This document shows, piece by piece, positions 1 through 8,831 of a DNA stretch of 49,863 bases. Numbering within the stretch: position 1 is the stretch's first letter; every line of letters begins with the position of its first letter. The DNA is from Prevotella sp. (GTDB lineage Bacteria; Bacteroidota; Bacteroidia; Bacteroidales; Bacteroidaceae): assembly GCA_017475265.1 (NCBI GenBank), contig JAFVFY010000078.1, forward strand, positions 1-49,863, in the 5' to 3' direction. Under the pieces are notes generated by a model. The model was given only the letters and a program-made list of their open reading frames with translations, searched no databases and was not told where the DNA came from. A program made the position numbers and the translations under genes.

Positions 1-36
1 GGCTTATTTTTGGCTTATTTTTTGTTGGGCATTTTC

Positions 37-67
37 TTGTCCAATAAGTTCATTTGTTGTACTTTTG
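37..67 (+). promoter_or_regulatory. Bacteroidetes-type promoter for the first gene
   Basis: TTG at 37-39 is followed after exactly 20 nt by TACTTTTG at 60-67, matching the Bacteroidetes primary-sigma consensus TTTG-N19-21-TAnnTTTG. The predicted start near 74 would put the large hairpin at 82-140 in the 5' leader of the gene that starts at 200. Confidence 0.65.
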
Positions 68-81
68 CAGCGACAATTATA

Positions 82-140
82 GGGTCGTGGTGACAGGAAC
101 ATTGACCCGAGTCTGGGTCAAGTGCCTGTCCCCACGACCC
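82..140. repeat. REP-like long hairpin in a 5' leader
   Basis: A 59-nt near-perfect inverted repeat. The left arm (82-108) contains GGGTCGTGG, GACAGG and TTGACCC; the right arm (115-140) contains GGGTCAA, CCTGTC and CCACGACCC; the loop is GAGTCT. The GTGCCTGTCCCC core recalls the dispersed REP-type palindromes associated in many bacteria with REP-associated tyrosine transposases; no such transposase is visible here. It could instead act as a leader RNA structure. Confidence 0.7.
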
Positions 141-199
141 GAATGAGGTCAAATCTGGAGCGGAATTCACTATCACTAACTAATAAAGCATATAGAAAT

Positions 200-1276
200 A
201 TGAGAAACTTTTTTGATTTGTTGGGAAGTAATGCACGCATCGTCGTTGCACTTGCATTGTGCGGGCTTGGAACTTCAAATGCCGTGGCGCAGGGGGAAAG
301 GAGCGATTACATTCCTTTTGTGGAAGAAGGAAAGGTGTGGTACTGTGGTGCGGATGGAAACATAGGCCGGATAACACCTGAGCATCCCGAAGGAGAGGGA
401 ATCGTCTGTGTATTCACCATACATGGCGACACGCTGATAAATGGCAGGGAGTATAAAAAGGTATGCTGCCAGTATGACGATTACTACGGTGACAAGGATC
501 AGCACTACTACTGCGCCGTTAGGGAAGAAGCCTGCTTAGTGTTCATCGTTGAGGAAAAGATGACGGAGGAAAAACTGCTATATGACTTTAGCCGTCCTGA
601 GGAGGAGATAACAACACTCACATATAATAATCAAAAGTTTGCCCGGACAGAAGGCTGGCGGCTTCCTGGTTTCTGTCCAGGACAAATGATGTATGCTGTT
701 TGCATATTTTCAGGGGACGAAATAGACTATTCCAATGCCCCGGGCTTCTGGGTTGATGGCGTTGGCGCACCCGGCACTAACCCTTTCGCCTTTGAATTTA
801 GCAATCATATCATCGACAAACCGAAGCTGGGTAAATACATTTTTGTGCGCACATGTATGAAAGACGGTAAGTATATTTTTAAAATGGACTGGATGGTTTT
901 GCCTGGTGACCCTGAGTGGCAGTGCGCCACCCCCACCATCGCCTACGACAATGGCCGCTTGGTGTTCGGCTGCGAGACGCCTGACGTGGAGTATATCTAC
1001 GAGATAAAATGCACTGACGCGGTCAGCGGTCGCGGCAGCGAGGTGAGCCTCGGCCAGACTTACGAGATTCGCGTCCATGCCACCCTTGATGGCTATGAGG
1101 ACAGCGACGTGGCCGTGGCCACCATCGGATGGCGCAACGGACGGCCAGTGATGGAGGGCTTCAGCAGCGTCACGCTGGGCGATAGCGAAGGCATTAGCGA
1201 CGTGAACGGCGACGGCAAGGTGGACGTGGCCGACATAGCGACCATTATCGACATCATGGCGGGACAGAAGGAATAA
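200..1276 (+). CDS. Secreted protein with a C-terminal half-dockerin-like motif
   Basis: 358 aa of unknown function. I chose ATG at 200 over the upstream GTG at 122, because that extension lies in the hairpin and encodes no sensible leader, whereas the protein from 200 opens with a signal peptide ending around SNAVAQ (about residue 31). Residues about 35-235 are not recognised. From about residue 237 (CATPTIAYDNGRLVFGCET) comes an Ig-like/chitobiase-C-terminal-like module common at the ends of Prevotella secreted proteins, then a single EF-hand-like repeat, DVNGDGKVDVADIATII, at the extreme C terminus. One calcium-loop repeat is half of a classical type I dockerin. The C-terminal third is visibly more GC-rich than the rest, suggesting an added cassette. 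The next gene starts 14 nt downstream. Confidence 0.7.
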   Translation: MRNFFDLLGSNARIVVALALCGLGTSNAVAQGERSDYIPFVEEGKVWYCGADGNIGRITPEHPEGEGIVCVFTIHGDTLINGREYKKVCCQYDDYYGDKDQHYYCAVREEACLVFIVEEKMTEEKLLYDFSRPEEEITTLTYNNQKFARTEGWRLPGFCPGQMMYAVCIFSGDEIDYSNAPGFWVDGVGAPGTNPFAFEFSNHIIDKPKLGKYIFVRTCMKDGKYIFKMDWMVLPGDPEWQCATPTIAYDNGRLVFGCETPDVEYIYEIKCTDAVSGRGSEVSLGQTYEIRVHATLDGYEDSDVAVATIGWRNGRPVMEGFSSVTLGDSEGISDVNGDGKVDVADIATIIDIMAGQKE

Positions 1277-1290
1277 AATACAGGCAGACA

Positions 1291-1788
1291 ATGACTTGTT
1301 TTCTTAGAATTGCCATGCTGGCCATTGTAGTCCAGCTTGGCCAGCCTGAACTATGCGGCAACGGTACAGCCGCACAAACCCTTGACAGCTCCACTTACGA
1401 GTTGCTTACGAAACATAACCTGAAGATTCTGCACATCGGCAATTATAACTATACTTACTACTTGAAATTTTCAAAACATGAGAGACAAAATCAAGAGGTA
1501 AGGGGACAATTAATAGAAAGTGAGGATATCTACAAACGACGTGGCAAGAAGAAACTATATGTAGTTTATTCTATGGAAGGAGAAATCGTTTTGTATAAGA
1601 CGAGAAGAAAAACCAAACTGTTTACAGGATTCAAAGATCCGTTTTTCACAAAGAAGCCTTTAATCTTGTCAAAGTTCGCAGTACTTAAAAAGGCAGAAAA
1701 GCTAAGATCTTTAACGATTGAGGAAATTCGTTCGATGAATCTGAAAAAGTACGAGGGAAGTTACATTAAACTCTTTATACCAGAATAA
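1291..1788 (+). CDS. Small secreted protein, unknown function
   Basis: 165 aa. The N terminus is hydrophobic (MTCFLRIAMLAIVV) and consistent with a signal peptide ending around TAAQ (residues 26-29). The mature part is basic and rich in Lys, Tyr and Leu, with no motif I recognise. The coding sequence is AT-rich compared with most of the window. It lies 14 nt after the preceding gene and is probably co-transcribed with it. It could be a partner of that protein or an unrelated acquired gene. Confidence 0.55.
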   Translation: MTCFLRIAMLAIVVQLGQPELCGNGTAAQTLDSSTYELLTKHNLKILHIGNYNYTYYLKFSKHERQNQEVRGQLIESEDIYKRRGKKKLYVVYSMEGEIVLYKTRRKTKLFTGFKDPFFTKKPLILSKFAVLKKAEKLRSLTIEEIRSMNLKKYEGSYIKLFIPE

Positions 1789-1992
1789 GAGCAGATCACT
1801 GGGGAGGTTTCTTGGACAAGCCAAGCGGCAGAGCCGAGCGCTCTTTGATTACTTTTTCACACGGATATTTTGTTAATTAAGAAATAAGTGATAATTTCAC
1901 AAATGAAAAGGCAATCAACAGATACCAATGACACAACAGCCACGAATGTGAAGCGATTATAAAAAGTGGAGGTCGAAAACGTTTTTCTTTAG

Positions 1993-2033
1993 AGAGAAAA
2001 CGGCTTTCTCTGATAGAGAAAACGGCTTTTTTT
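1993..2033. repeat. 22-bp-period AAAACGGCTTT repeat, two units
   Basis: ACGGC recurs at 2000 and 2022, a 22-bp period, inside GAGAAAACGGCTTT units. The first unit can fold as AGAGAAA/TTTCTCT (1993-1999 with 2005-2011) and the second ends in a T run, so the pair may serve as a terminator for the upstream genes. The same unit occurs in reverse orientation at 26177-26280. Confidence 0.7.
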
Positions 2034-2039
2034 ATGCCG

Positions 2040-2180
2040 ATACCTCACTTACTCACTTTTTCTCTCGAAATGCCTTTATTTAAAGGGGATTCGAGAGGTG
2101 AGGTATCTTGGACGTACCTCACCTCTGAAAACGCCTTTGTACAAAGGGGTTTTGAGAGATTTAGTGAGTAAGTGAGGTAT
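2040..2180. repeat. 141-bp inverted repeat with nested hairpins
   Basis: The outer ends are a perfect 18-bp inverted repeat: ATACCTCACTTACTCACT at 2040-2057 and its complement at 2163-2180. Each half contains its own hairpin: CTCTCGAA…TTCGAGAG around GCCTTTATTTAAAGG, and CTCTGAAAA…TTTTGAGAG around GCCTTTGTACAAAGG. A GAGGTGAGGTA / TACCTCACCTC pair joins the halves. The element could be a MITE-like or REP-cluster (BIME-like) element. It has no coding capacity. The rest of the 1789-2342 gap shows nothing else I recognise. Confidence 0.75.
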
Positions 2181-2265
2181 AATCACGATATGAAGAAATC
2201 CTGAGATTCTTACAACGTTTAAGGATTTTTTTTGAAAAATATTTTAAAGTTTTGATTATTTTATG

Positions 2266-2273
2266 TAATTTTG
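2266..2273 (+). promoter_or_regulatory. Probable -7 element for module A
   Basis: TAATTTTG matches TAnnTTTG. No clear TTTG lies at the usual -33 distance (the sequence there is TTTA), so the promoter may be weak or activator-dependent. It lies about 70 nt upstream of the first FAS1 lipoprotein gene. Confidence 0.45.
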
Positions 2274-2342
2274 CACGCTGAATTGCATAAACGTATGCTT
2301 CTATAGTCAATAATTCAGAACAATAACTATTCCAAAACCTAT

Positions 2343-5321
2343 ATGAATGACCGCTTTTTCTTGTTTGTGAGGAAAAAATGGATTTGTTTTTCCATTGCTG
2401 TGATATGTGGAGGTTTCACGGCATGTACAGACGATTACGACCTTGACGACCCAGGCAATTACCCCTCCTGGCTGGGAGGCAGCATCTATGGAGCCCTCAA
2501 GGATCCTGCCAGCCTTCAGGAAGGCGACAAAGCCATGCTGTCGGGTACTTTCACCAACTACCTTCGCCTTATTGACGACCTCGGCTATGCAGAGACGTTG
2601 TCGAAGACTGGTTCCAAGACCGTCTTTGCCGCCAACGACGAGGCTTTCGACCGCTTCTATGCCAATAACCAATGGGGTGTACATCGTTACGAAGACCTGA
2701 CGCTGGCCATGAAGAAACAGTTGCTCAACTCTTCGATGCTCGACAATGCCCTGCTGGTGGAGATGCTGTCCAACATCTCCGGCACCTCCGACGACCCCAT
2801 CATCCACGGCATGGCTTTGAAGCATGTCACCAGCGCCAGCGTCATAGACACCATCACCCACATGAAGCACCAGCTCGACATGCCCGTGAACAATGACTAC
2901 TGGACGAAGTACTACGACAAGGGTCTCTACGTAGTCATGGATGCCACCCGTCCCATGATGGTGCATTTCACCGAGGAGCAGATGACCACCAACGGCATCA
3001 CGACCCGTGGCAATGACAGCGACTTTGAAGTGGTCACAGGAAACGTTTTCGACCCCGATGAGCACTCTGCCTATATCTTCAGAAACAAGATTATCAGCGC
3101 CGACATCACCTGTAAGAACGGCTATATCCACCAGATGGAGGACGTGCTCGTCCCGCCGGGCAACATGGCTCAGGTCATTCGTAACAACAGCGAGTCGTCC
3201 CTTTTCAGCCGGATGCTCGACCGCTTTAGTGCTCCTTATTTCGATTCGGAGGCTTCCGTAGTGACCAGGAACTACAACGACTACGTCCAGTCATTAGGCG
3301 ACAACACCACTTTGCAGCACATCGACAGTATCTATCAGATGCGCTACATCAGCTCCTATTCACAAGGAAGAAGCCTGATGACAGACCCCAACTACAATGA
3401 GGTCGGCTACGGACTCGTCTACGACCCAGGATGGAACAATTACGATAATGGCTCGGGCGACAACAGCATCCGTGACATTGCCGCCATGTTCGTTCCCACA
3501 GACGAAGCCCTCGCCCATTTCTTCATCGAAGGTGAGGGAAAGTTCCTCATCGAAGAATTCGGAAAGAAAGAAGGCGACGTGCTGCTCAACGACCGTGCCC
3601 ACCTGGCGGAGAACATCGACTCCATTCCTTTGCAGAACGTCCAGCAGCTGGTGAACAACCTGATGAAGCTTTCCTTCGTCGGCACCGTACCCTCAAAGTT
3701 CAGCCACGTCATGGATGAGGCCAACGACCCGATGGGCCTGAGCCTCGATGTGCTGAACCGCACGGACGACAATAAATATAATGTGAAGATAGCCAACAAT
3801 GGAGTCATCTATATGCTCGACAAGATGTTTGCTCCTCCTTCGCTCGTGGCAGTCTCCGCTCCTGTCACCATGAAGAGCAACATGCGCATCATGAATGTGG
3901 CCGTAAACGACGGTAAGGGAACAAAGCCGCTGGGGCTGAACCTGAACTACTACGCCTATCTGCTGGCCATGAGTGCCACCTACGCCTTCTTCATCCCCAC
4001 CGACGATGCCTTCGAGCGTTATTACATAGACCCCTCGTCACTCTCCGACGATGAGCCTCGCGCCCTCAAGTTCTACTATCAGAGCAAGTCGCCCTTCGTC
4101 AATTGCTCTGCCTGGAAGTGCCTCAAGAACTCCGATGGACAATGGGAGATCGGCGACTCCATAGGAAAGGTAAATGCATCCGCCTTCCGCTCACAGTTCA
4201 CCGACCTGCTCAACTATCACACCATCGTGCTCGGCGACGGAGAGAAACTGGGAGACAACGGGAACAAGTATTACAAGACGAAGCACGGAGGAGAAATTCT
4301 CTTTGAAAACGGAGTCGTAAAGAGCGGAGCACAAATCGAAGGCTCAGTTCCCCAATCCACCATCACACAAACCTACCATCAGAAAAACGGAGTGGCCTAC
4401 TCCATCGACCATATCATACAGGCACCTCAGCGCTCCGTCCTCGCTGTTCTGGAGCAAGACGCAGAAACAACGTCACGCTTCTCAGAGTTCCTTAACCTCT
4501 GCAACGACTTCGACATGGACGAGCTTATGGCCTTTGCCAGCGACCGTCTGAGCGAAAAGAACGAGGTGACGAAGAAACAGCGCATGGCTGCCTATCACCC
4601 CTTTGCCGCCAAGAACGGACTTACTGACAACGTCAACTATTTCAACTCATTCAATTATACTGTCTACGCGCCCGACAATGAGGCCATGAAGAAAGCATAC
4701 GCCCTGGGGTTGCCAAAATGGAGCGACATCAAGGCCATCTACGAACCACTCAAGGAACGATTCGAAATAGAGAAAGCCGATAACAACATAAGCCCGGAAG
4801 TACAGGAAGCACGTGACAAGGCACTCGTGATGGTCGAAGAAATCAACAACTTCATACGCTATCACTTCCAGGACAACTCCGTCTATGCCGACAACGTCGT
4901 CGACGCAGGTGTCTATTCTACAGCATGCTCCGATACCCTCGGCATCCGCCAAAGGCTCACCGTAGAGGGAGGAAAGGGACAGCTCCGCGTTACCGACTGC
5001 GCAGGACAGACCATCAACATCGATGCCAACAGCACGACACGATACGTCAATGTCATGACGCGCGACTATGAGCTCAACAAGCGACAGCACGTCATCAACA
5101 ATTCGTCCTTTGCTGTCGTCCATCAAATCAGCACTCCCCTCAATTACCACTCCTCTGAGGCCGCCAACTCTCGACCCTCGACTCTCAACTCTCAACCTGT
5201 TTCGCCTGTTCGCTATGACAGGATGTGGACAGGCAACAATGCCCGTGCCCGCATGGCTAACTACCGCAAGCAGTACGAAGCCACCTACTATAAGCGCTAC
5301 GACTATGATATTCAACATTGA
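2343..5321 (+). CDS. Four-FAS1 surface lipoprotein (module A, gene 1)
   Basis: 992 aa. A signal peptide ends in a lipobox (GFTAC, Cys28), followed by TDDYDLDD, an acidic patch typical of Bacteroidetes surface lipoproteins. Four FAS1 (fasciclin) H1-like motifs are visible: KTVFAANDEAF (about 92), AAMFVPTDEAL (about 380), YAFFIPTDDAF (about 546) and YTVYAPDNEAM (about 772). FAS1 domains are adhesion modules, so a role in binding ligand for the neighbouring SusC/SusD is likely but inferred. The paralogue in module B (913 aa) shares the layout, for example WLGxSIY near the N terminus and the CKNGYI…M segment. The C-terminal tail (about 938-992) is longer than in the paralogue and contains repeat-encoded PSTLNSQPVSP. 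It is the first gene of a seven-gene run; the next start is 38 nt away. Confidence 0.85.
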   Translation: MNDRFFLFVRKKWICFSIAVICGGFTACTDDYDLDDPGNYPSWLGGSIYGALKDPASLQEGDKAMLSGTFTNYLRLIDDLGYAETLSKTGSKTVFAANDEAFDRFYANNQWGVHRYEDLTLAMKKQLLNSSMLDNALLVEMLSNISGTSDDPIIHGMALKHVTSASVIDTITHMKHQLDMPVNNDYWTKYYDKGLYVVMDATRPMMVHFTEEQMTTNGITTRGNDSDFEVVTGNVFDPDEHSAYIFRNKIISADITCKNGYIHQMEDVLVPPGNMAQVIRNNSESSLFSRMLDRFSAPYFDSEASVVTRNYNDYVQSLGDNTTLQHIDSIYQMRYISSYSQGRSLMTDPNYNEVGYGLVYDPGWNNYDNGSGDNSIRDIAAMFVPTDEALAHFFIEGEGKFLIEEFGKKEGDVLLNDRAHLAENIDSIPLQNVQQLVNNLMKLSFVGTVPSKFSHVMDEANDPMGLSLDVLNRTDDNKYNVKIANNGVIYMLDKMFAPPSLVAVSAPVTMKSNMRIMNVAVNDGKGTKPLGLNLNYYAYLLAMSATYAFFIPTDDAFERYYIDPSSLSDDEPRALKFYYQSKSPFVNCSAWKCLKNSDGQWEIGDSIGKVNASAFRSQFTDLLNYHTIVLGDGEKLGDNGNKYYKTKHGGEILFENGVVKSGAQIEGSVPQSTITQTYHQKNGVAYSIDHIIQAPQRSVLAVLEQDAETTSRFSEFLNLCNDFDMDELMAFASDRLSEKNEVTKKQRMAAYHPFAAKNGLTDNVNYFNSFNYTVYAPDNEAMKKAYALGLPKWSDIKAIYEPLKERFEIEKADNNISPEVQEARDKALVMVEEINNFIRYHFQDNSVYADNVVDAGVYSTACSDTLGIRQRLTVEGGKGQLRVTDCAGQTINIDANSTTRYVNVMTRDYELNKRQHVINNSSFAVVHQISTPLNYHSSEAANSRPSTLNSQPVSPVRYDRMWTGNNARARMANYRKQYEATYYKRYDYDIQH
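5166..5201. repeat. CTCTCAAC-type simple repeat inside a CDS
   Basis: Successive CTCTCGAC/CCTCGACT/CTCTCAAC words encode RPSTLNSQP in the C-terminal tail of the first FAS1 lipoprotein. The same word type recurs in frame at 16809-16838 and 18463-18500. Confidence 0.65.
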
Positions 5322-5359
5322 ACAATAATTACGAATTTTGTAATACGAATATAGGAATT

Positions 5360-8300
5360 ATGAATTTTGAATTACGAATTGTGAAGGTACTGTTGCTCAT
5401 CATTGCCACCCAATGGTTAATGGTCAATGGTCAATGGTCAACGGTCTTCGCCCAGCAAATACGTATCTCCGGCACCGTCACCGATGCCATGGGGCCAGTC
5501 ATGATGTGTAACGTCGTCGAGATTGACAACAACAACCGTATCGTATCCAATGCGCAAACCGACATCAACGGAAACTTCTCCATGACCGTCAAGAACGCGA
5601 AGAACAAGCTACGCATATCCTACGTCGGTTACAAGACCGTCACACTACCCATCGGCACCCGGAACAAATTCAATGTCAAGCTTCAGGATGCCACACAGAT
5701 AAAAGAGGTGGAAGTCGTGGCCAAGCGAAAGTTCAACCAAGGAGGACTCGCCATACCAGAGAAAGAGGTCTCGGTCGCAGCACAGACCTTCAACATGGCC
5801 GAAGTAGAGGGACTCGCCTTCACCTCGGCCGACGAAGCCCTGCAGGGACAAATCGCAGGACTTGACATCGTCTCCAACTCAGGTAACCTCGGCTCTGGAA
5901 CGACCATGCGTCTGCGTGGTGTCACCTCCATCAACGGAGACTCCAACCCGCTCATCGTCGTCGATGACAATATCTTCGACAACCCCGACGCCAACTTCGA
6001 CTTCCAGAACGCCAACGAAGAGACCTACGCCTCGCTGCTCTCCGTCAACCCCACCGACATCGAGGACATACAAGTCCTCAAAGACGCCGCAGCAACAGCC
6101 ATCTGGGGCTCACGAGGAGCAAACGGTGTCATCGCCATACGTACAAAACGAGGAGCACGTGGAGCTGTACGTGTAGATTATTCTCTCCGTCTCCAAGCCA
6201 GCTGGCAGCCAAAGGGCTACAACCTCCTCAACGGTGATGACTACACCATGATGCTCAAGGAAATGTACTACAACCCATCCCAGAGCGCTAACGCCACCAC
6301 CAACATCAACGAAATCAACTACAACTACCAGTGGGCAGAGTTCCAGAACTGGAACAACAACACCGACTGGGTCGACGAGGTTCAGCAGACAGCATGGAGC
6401 CAGTACCACTCCCTCTCCATTACCGGCGGCGGCGAAAAGGCCAACTTCCGTATATCTGCAGGATATGACCACCAGAACGGAACCATTATCAAGCAGACAC
6501 TCGACCGATTCACCACGAAGCTCACCCTCGACTACTTCGTCAGCGACCGCATCAAGTTCAGCACCACATTCCCACTCACCTACACCGCCAACAACCGCAA
6601 CTACGACGACAACATCCTGGGACGTGCACAGAAAATCGCCCCTAACATGAGCGTCTACCGACAGAACGGCGACGGAACCAACACCGGTGAGTTCTATGCC
6701 ATGCTGCCGCTAGGAGCAAGCGACGCCGCTGGCTCATCAATGCCTAACACCTCCTCTACCCAGCTGAAAGACATACGAGACCTCGGGAACCCCGTCGCCA
6801 TCGCCAACCTCGCCTGGAGAAAGGAAAAGACCTACCGCATATCACCAGAATTCAAAATCGACTACGACCTTCTCGGCAAGGATGACGACCATACCCGTCT
6901 GAAATATACCGGACTTGTCTATCTCGACATCTTCTCTCAGAGTGAGCCGAAGTACTGGCCTGGCTCACTGGAGACAAAGGGATGGACCGATGGTAAATAC
7001 AACCATAGTCAGGTCTACGACCACAACTCACTTGCAGTCACCACGCGCCACACACTCACCTTCACGCCCCATTTCAACAACGAGGACTTCTATGTCACCA
7101 TGCTCGGACGATGGGAACTCACGACAGCCAACAACAACAGCCAGAACGTGGAGAACAAGAATACGCCCATGGATATCACTTCCCCCACTGTCGATGCCAG
7201 CATCACATCCATGAGCAGTAGTAATGGACAGTCACGCTCCATGTCAATGACCTATACCGGTCACTTCTCCTACAAAGAACGTTACATCCTCGACGCATCT
7301 CTACGAGCCGATGGAACTACCAAGTTCGGCGATGATAAGAAATGGGGATATTTCCCCGGACTCTCCATACGATGGAACATCATCCACGACAAAAACGCCA
7401 TCCCCTTCGGAGAGAACCTACAAGCTGCCCTCTCCATGCTCGCCTTCCGAGCATCATGGGGAGTCGTAGGACGTCCACCGGGCTCCGAATACCTACAGTA
7501 TTCTATGTACAACACATCAGGCGTATATGGTGCACTCGGAAACACCCACAGCGTCACCTACCTCGATGGACTTCAGCTCAACAAGCTCAAATGGGAACGA
7601 ACATCACAATACAACATCGGAGCTAACCTCGGCATACTCAACGACCGCATCACAGCTTCCTTCGACTACTATTTCAAGCGCACCAACGACCTCCTCATGG
7701 GAGGAGTGAAAGTACCATCCACCACAGGATTCTCATCACTCTCATGGGCCAACGTCGGAGAAATGACCAATAAAGGATGGGAGCTCAACATCTATGCCAA
7801 CCGCTTCATCCGAATAAAGGATTTCTCCGTCTCAGCAAACTTCAACATCTCGCAGAACTTCAACGAAATAGTAGACATGGACGAAAGCGTCCTCCAGAGC
7901 ATCAACTCCGAATGGGACCCCTCCAGCCGCAGACAGTACCTTAACCGAATACAAAAAGGTAACCCACTCGGCTCCATCTACGGACTTCGTTACCATGGTG
8001 TCTATCAGTACACCTACGAATACCTCACCAACTTGAAAGCCAGCAATGACTGGGATGGGGAACAGCTACGCAACTATATCAATAACGAATTCCTGGCACA
8101 GGGCAAGACGGCACCAATAGCACTCGATGCTGACGGCAAAGTCATGATGGACGCCTTCGGAAATCCCATACGCCAGGTATATAACTTCAACGAAGGCTCC
8201 TCAACCTATAAGTTCCAGGGTGGCGATGCCATTTATGAGGACGTCAACCACGACGGACAGATTAACTCCCTCGACATCGTCTATCTCGGAAACTCCAACC

Positions 8301-8788
8301 CACACCTCAATGGAGGATTTGGCATCAACCTGCAATTTAAGAACTGGTCACTAAAGACAAGCTTCAACTACCGTCAGGGCATTAAGGTGGTGAATTCTGC
8401 AAAGATGAACCTCGAGCAGATGTTCAACGCCTATAACCAGAGTTCTGCCGTGAACTGGCGCTGGCGTAAGAATGGCGATGTCACGATCATACCTCGTGCT
8501 ATGTTCAATACGGGTTATAACTTCCTCGGCAGCGACCGATATGTGGAAGATGCCTCGTTTGTACGTATGAGTTATGTCCAACTTTCTTATAATTTTAATC
8601 CCAAGGTGCTGAAGCCTCTGGGGTTGCATAGGCTGAACTTCAGTCTCTCAGGACAGAACCTATTCTTCTGGAGCAAGTACAGCGGAACCGACCCTGAACA
8701 TTCGCCCGGTTCATGGGGCATTGCCTACGACTCTTCGCAAACTCCACGCTCGAAGTCTGTGACGATGAATATTCAAGTGGGATTCTAG
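5360..8788 (+). CDS. SusC/RagA-family TonB-dependent receptor (module A SusC1)
   Basis: 1142 aa from ATG 5360. The longer reading from TTG 5318 is less likely because the signal peptide begins at MNFELRIVKV and ends near VFAQQ. Domains in order: carboxypeptidase-D-like regulatory β-sandwich starting ISGTVTDAMG (about 36-115); TonB plug (about 150-290) with DEALQGQIAGLDIVSNSG and MRLRGVTS; and a 22-strand-type β-barrel to the C terminus, ending in Phe. A DVNHDGQINSLDI calcium-like loop lies near 955. It forms the outer-membrane pore that imports a SusD-bound ligand using TonB energy. No STN domain is present, so sigma/anti-sigma signalling through this receptor is unlikely. Leucine CTG is nearly absent and Gly GGA is frequent around 7560-7990, whereas the last 450 bp use CTG and GGC. 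Confidence 0.93.
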   Translation: MNFELRIVKVLLLIIATQWLMVNGQWSTVFAQQIRISGTVTDAMGPVMMCNVVEIDNNNRIVSNAQTDINGNFSMTVKNAKNKLRISYVGYKTVTLPIGTRNKFNVKLQDATQIKEVEVVAKRKFNQGGLAIPEKEVSVAAQTFNMAEVEGLAFTSADEALQGQIAGLDIVSNSGNLGSGTTMRLRGVTSINGDSNPLIVVDDNIFDNPDANFDFQNANEETYASLLSVNPTDIEDIQVLKDAAATAIWGSRGANGVIAIRTKRGARGAVRVDYSLRLQASWQPKGYNLLNGDDYTMMLKEMYYNPSQSANATTNINEINYNYQWAEFQNWNNNTDWVDEVQQTAWSQYHSLSITGGGEKANFRISAGYDHQNGTIIKQTLDRFTTKLTLDYFVSDRIKFSTTFPLTYTANNRNYDDNILGRAQKIAPNMSVYRQNGDGTNTGEFYAMLPLGASDAAGSSMPNTSSTQLKDIRDLGNPVAIANLAWRKEKTYRISPEFKIDYDLLGKDDDHTRLKYTGLVYLDIFSQSEPKYWPGSLETKGWTDGKYNHSQVYDHNSLAVTTRHTLTFTPHFNNEDFYVTMLGRWELTTANNNSQNVENKNTPMDITSPTVDASITSMSSSNGQSRSMSMTYTGHFSYKERYILDASLRADGTTKFGDDKKWGYFPGLSIRWNIIHDKNAIPFGENLQAALSMLAFRASWGVVGRPPGSEYLQYSMYNTSGVYGALGNTHSVTYLDGLQLNKLKWERTSQYNIGANLGILNDRITASFDYYFKRTNDLLMGGVKVPSTTGFSSLSWANVGEMTNKGWELNIYANRFIRIKDFSVSANFNISQNFNEIVDMDESVLQSINSEWDPSSRRQYLNRIQKGNPLGSIYGLRYHGVYQYTYEYLTNLKASNDWDGEQLRNYINNEFLAQGKTAPIALDADGKVMMDAFGNPIRQVYNFNEGSSTYKFQGGDAIYEDVNHDGQINSLDIVYLGNSNPHLNGGFGINLQFKNWSLKTSFNYRQGIKVVNSAKMNLEQMFNAYNQSSAVNWRWRKNGDVTIIPRAMFNTGYNFLGSDRYVEDASFVRMSYVQLSYNFNPKVLKPLGLHRLNFSLSGQNLFFWSKYSGTDPEHSPGSWGIAYDSSQTPRSKSVTMNIQVGF

Positions 8789-8805
8789 CGACCTAAGGCC
8801 TAAAT
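8789..8805. repeat. GGCCTAA intercistronic element, copy 1
   Basis: GCGACCTAAGGCCTAAAT directly follows the SusC1 stop codon. Similar words follow the next two stop codons (10683-10719, 12870-12896), and a weaker version follows SusC2 (18069-18085). The core is close to the palindrome GGCCTTAGGCC. Confidence 0.6.
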
Positions 8806-8831
8806 GATAAATTAAAAATGAAAAATTAAAA

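Noticed and set aside
2307-3131. 274-aa minus-strand frame over the first FAS1 gene
   Set aside because: No domain or leader peptide; it is the complement of FAS1-coding DNA, which stays open because of codon bias.
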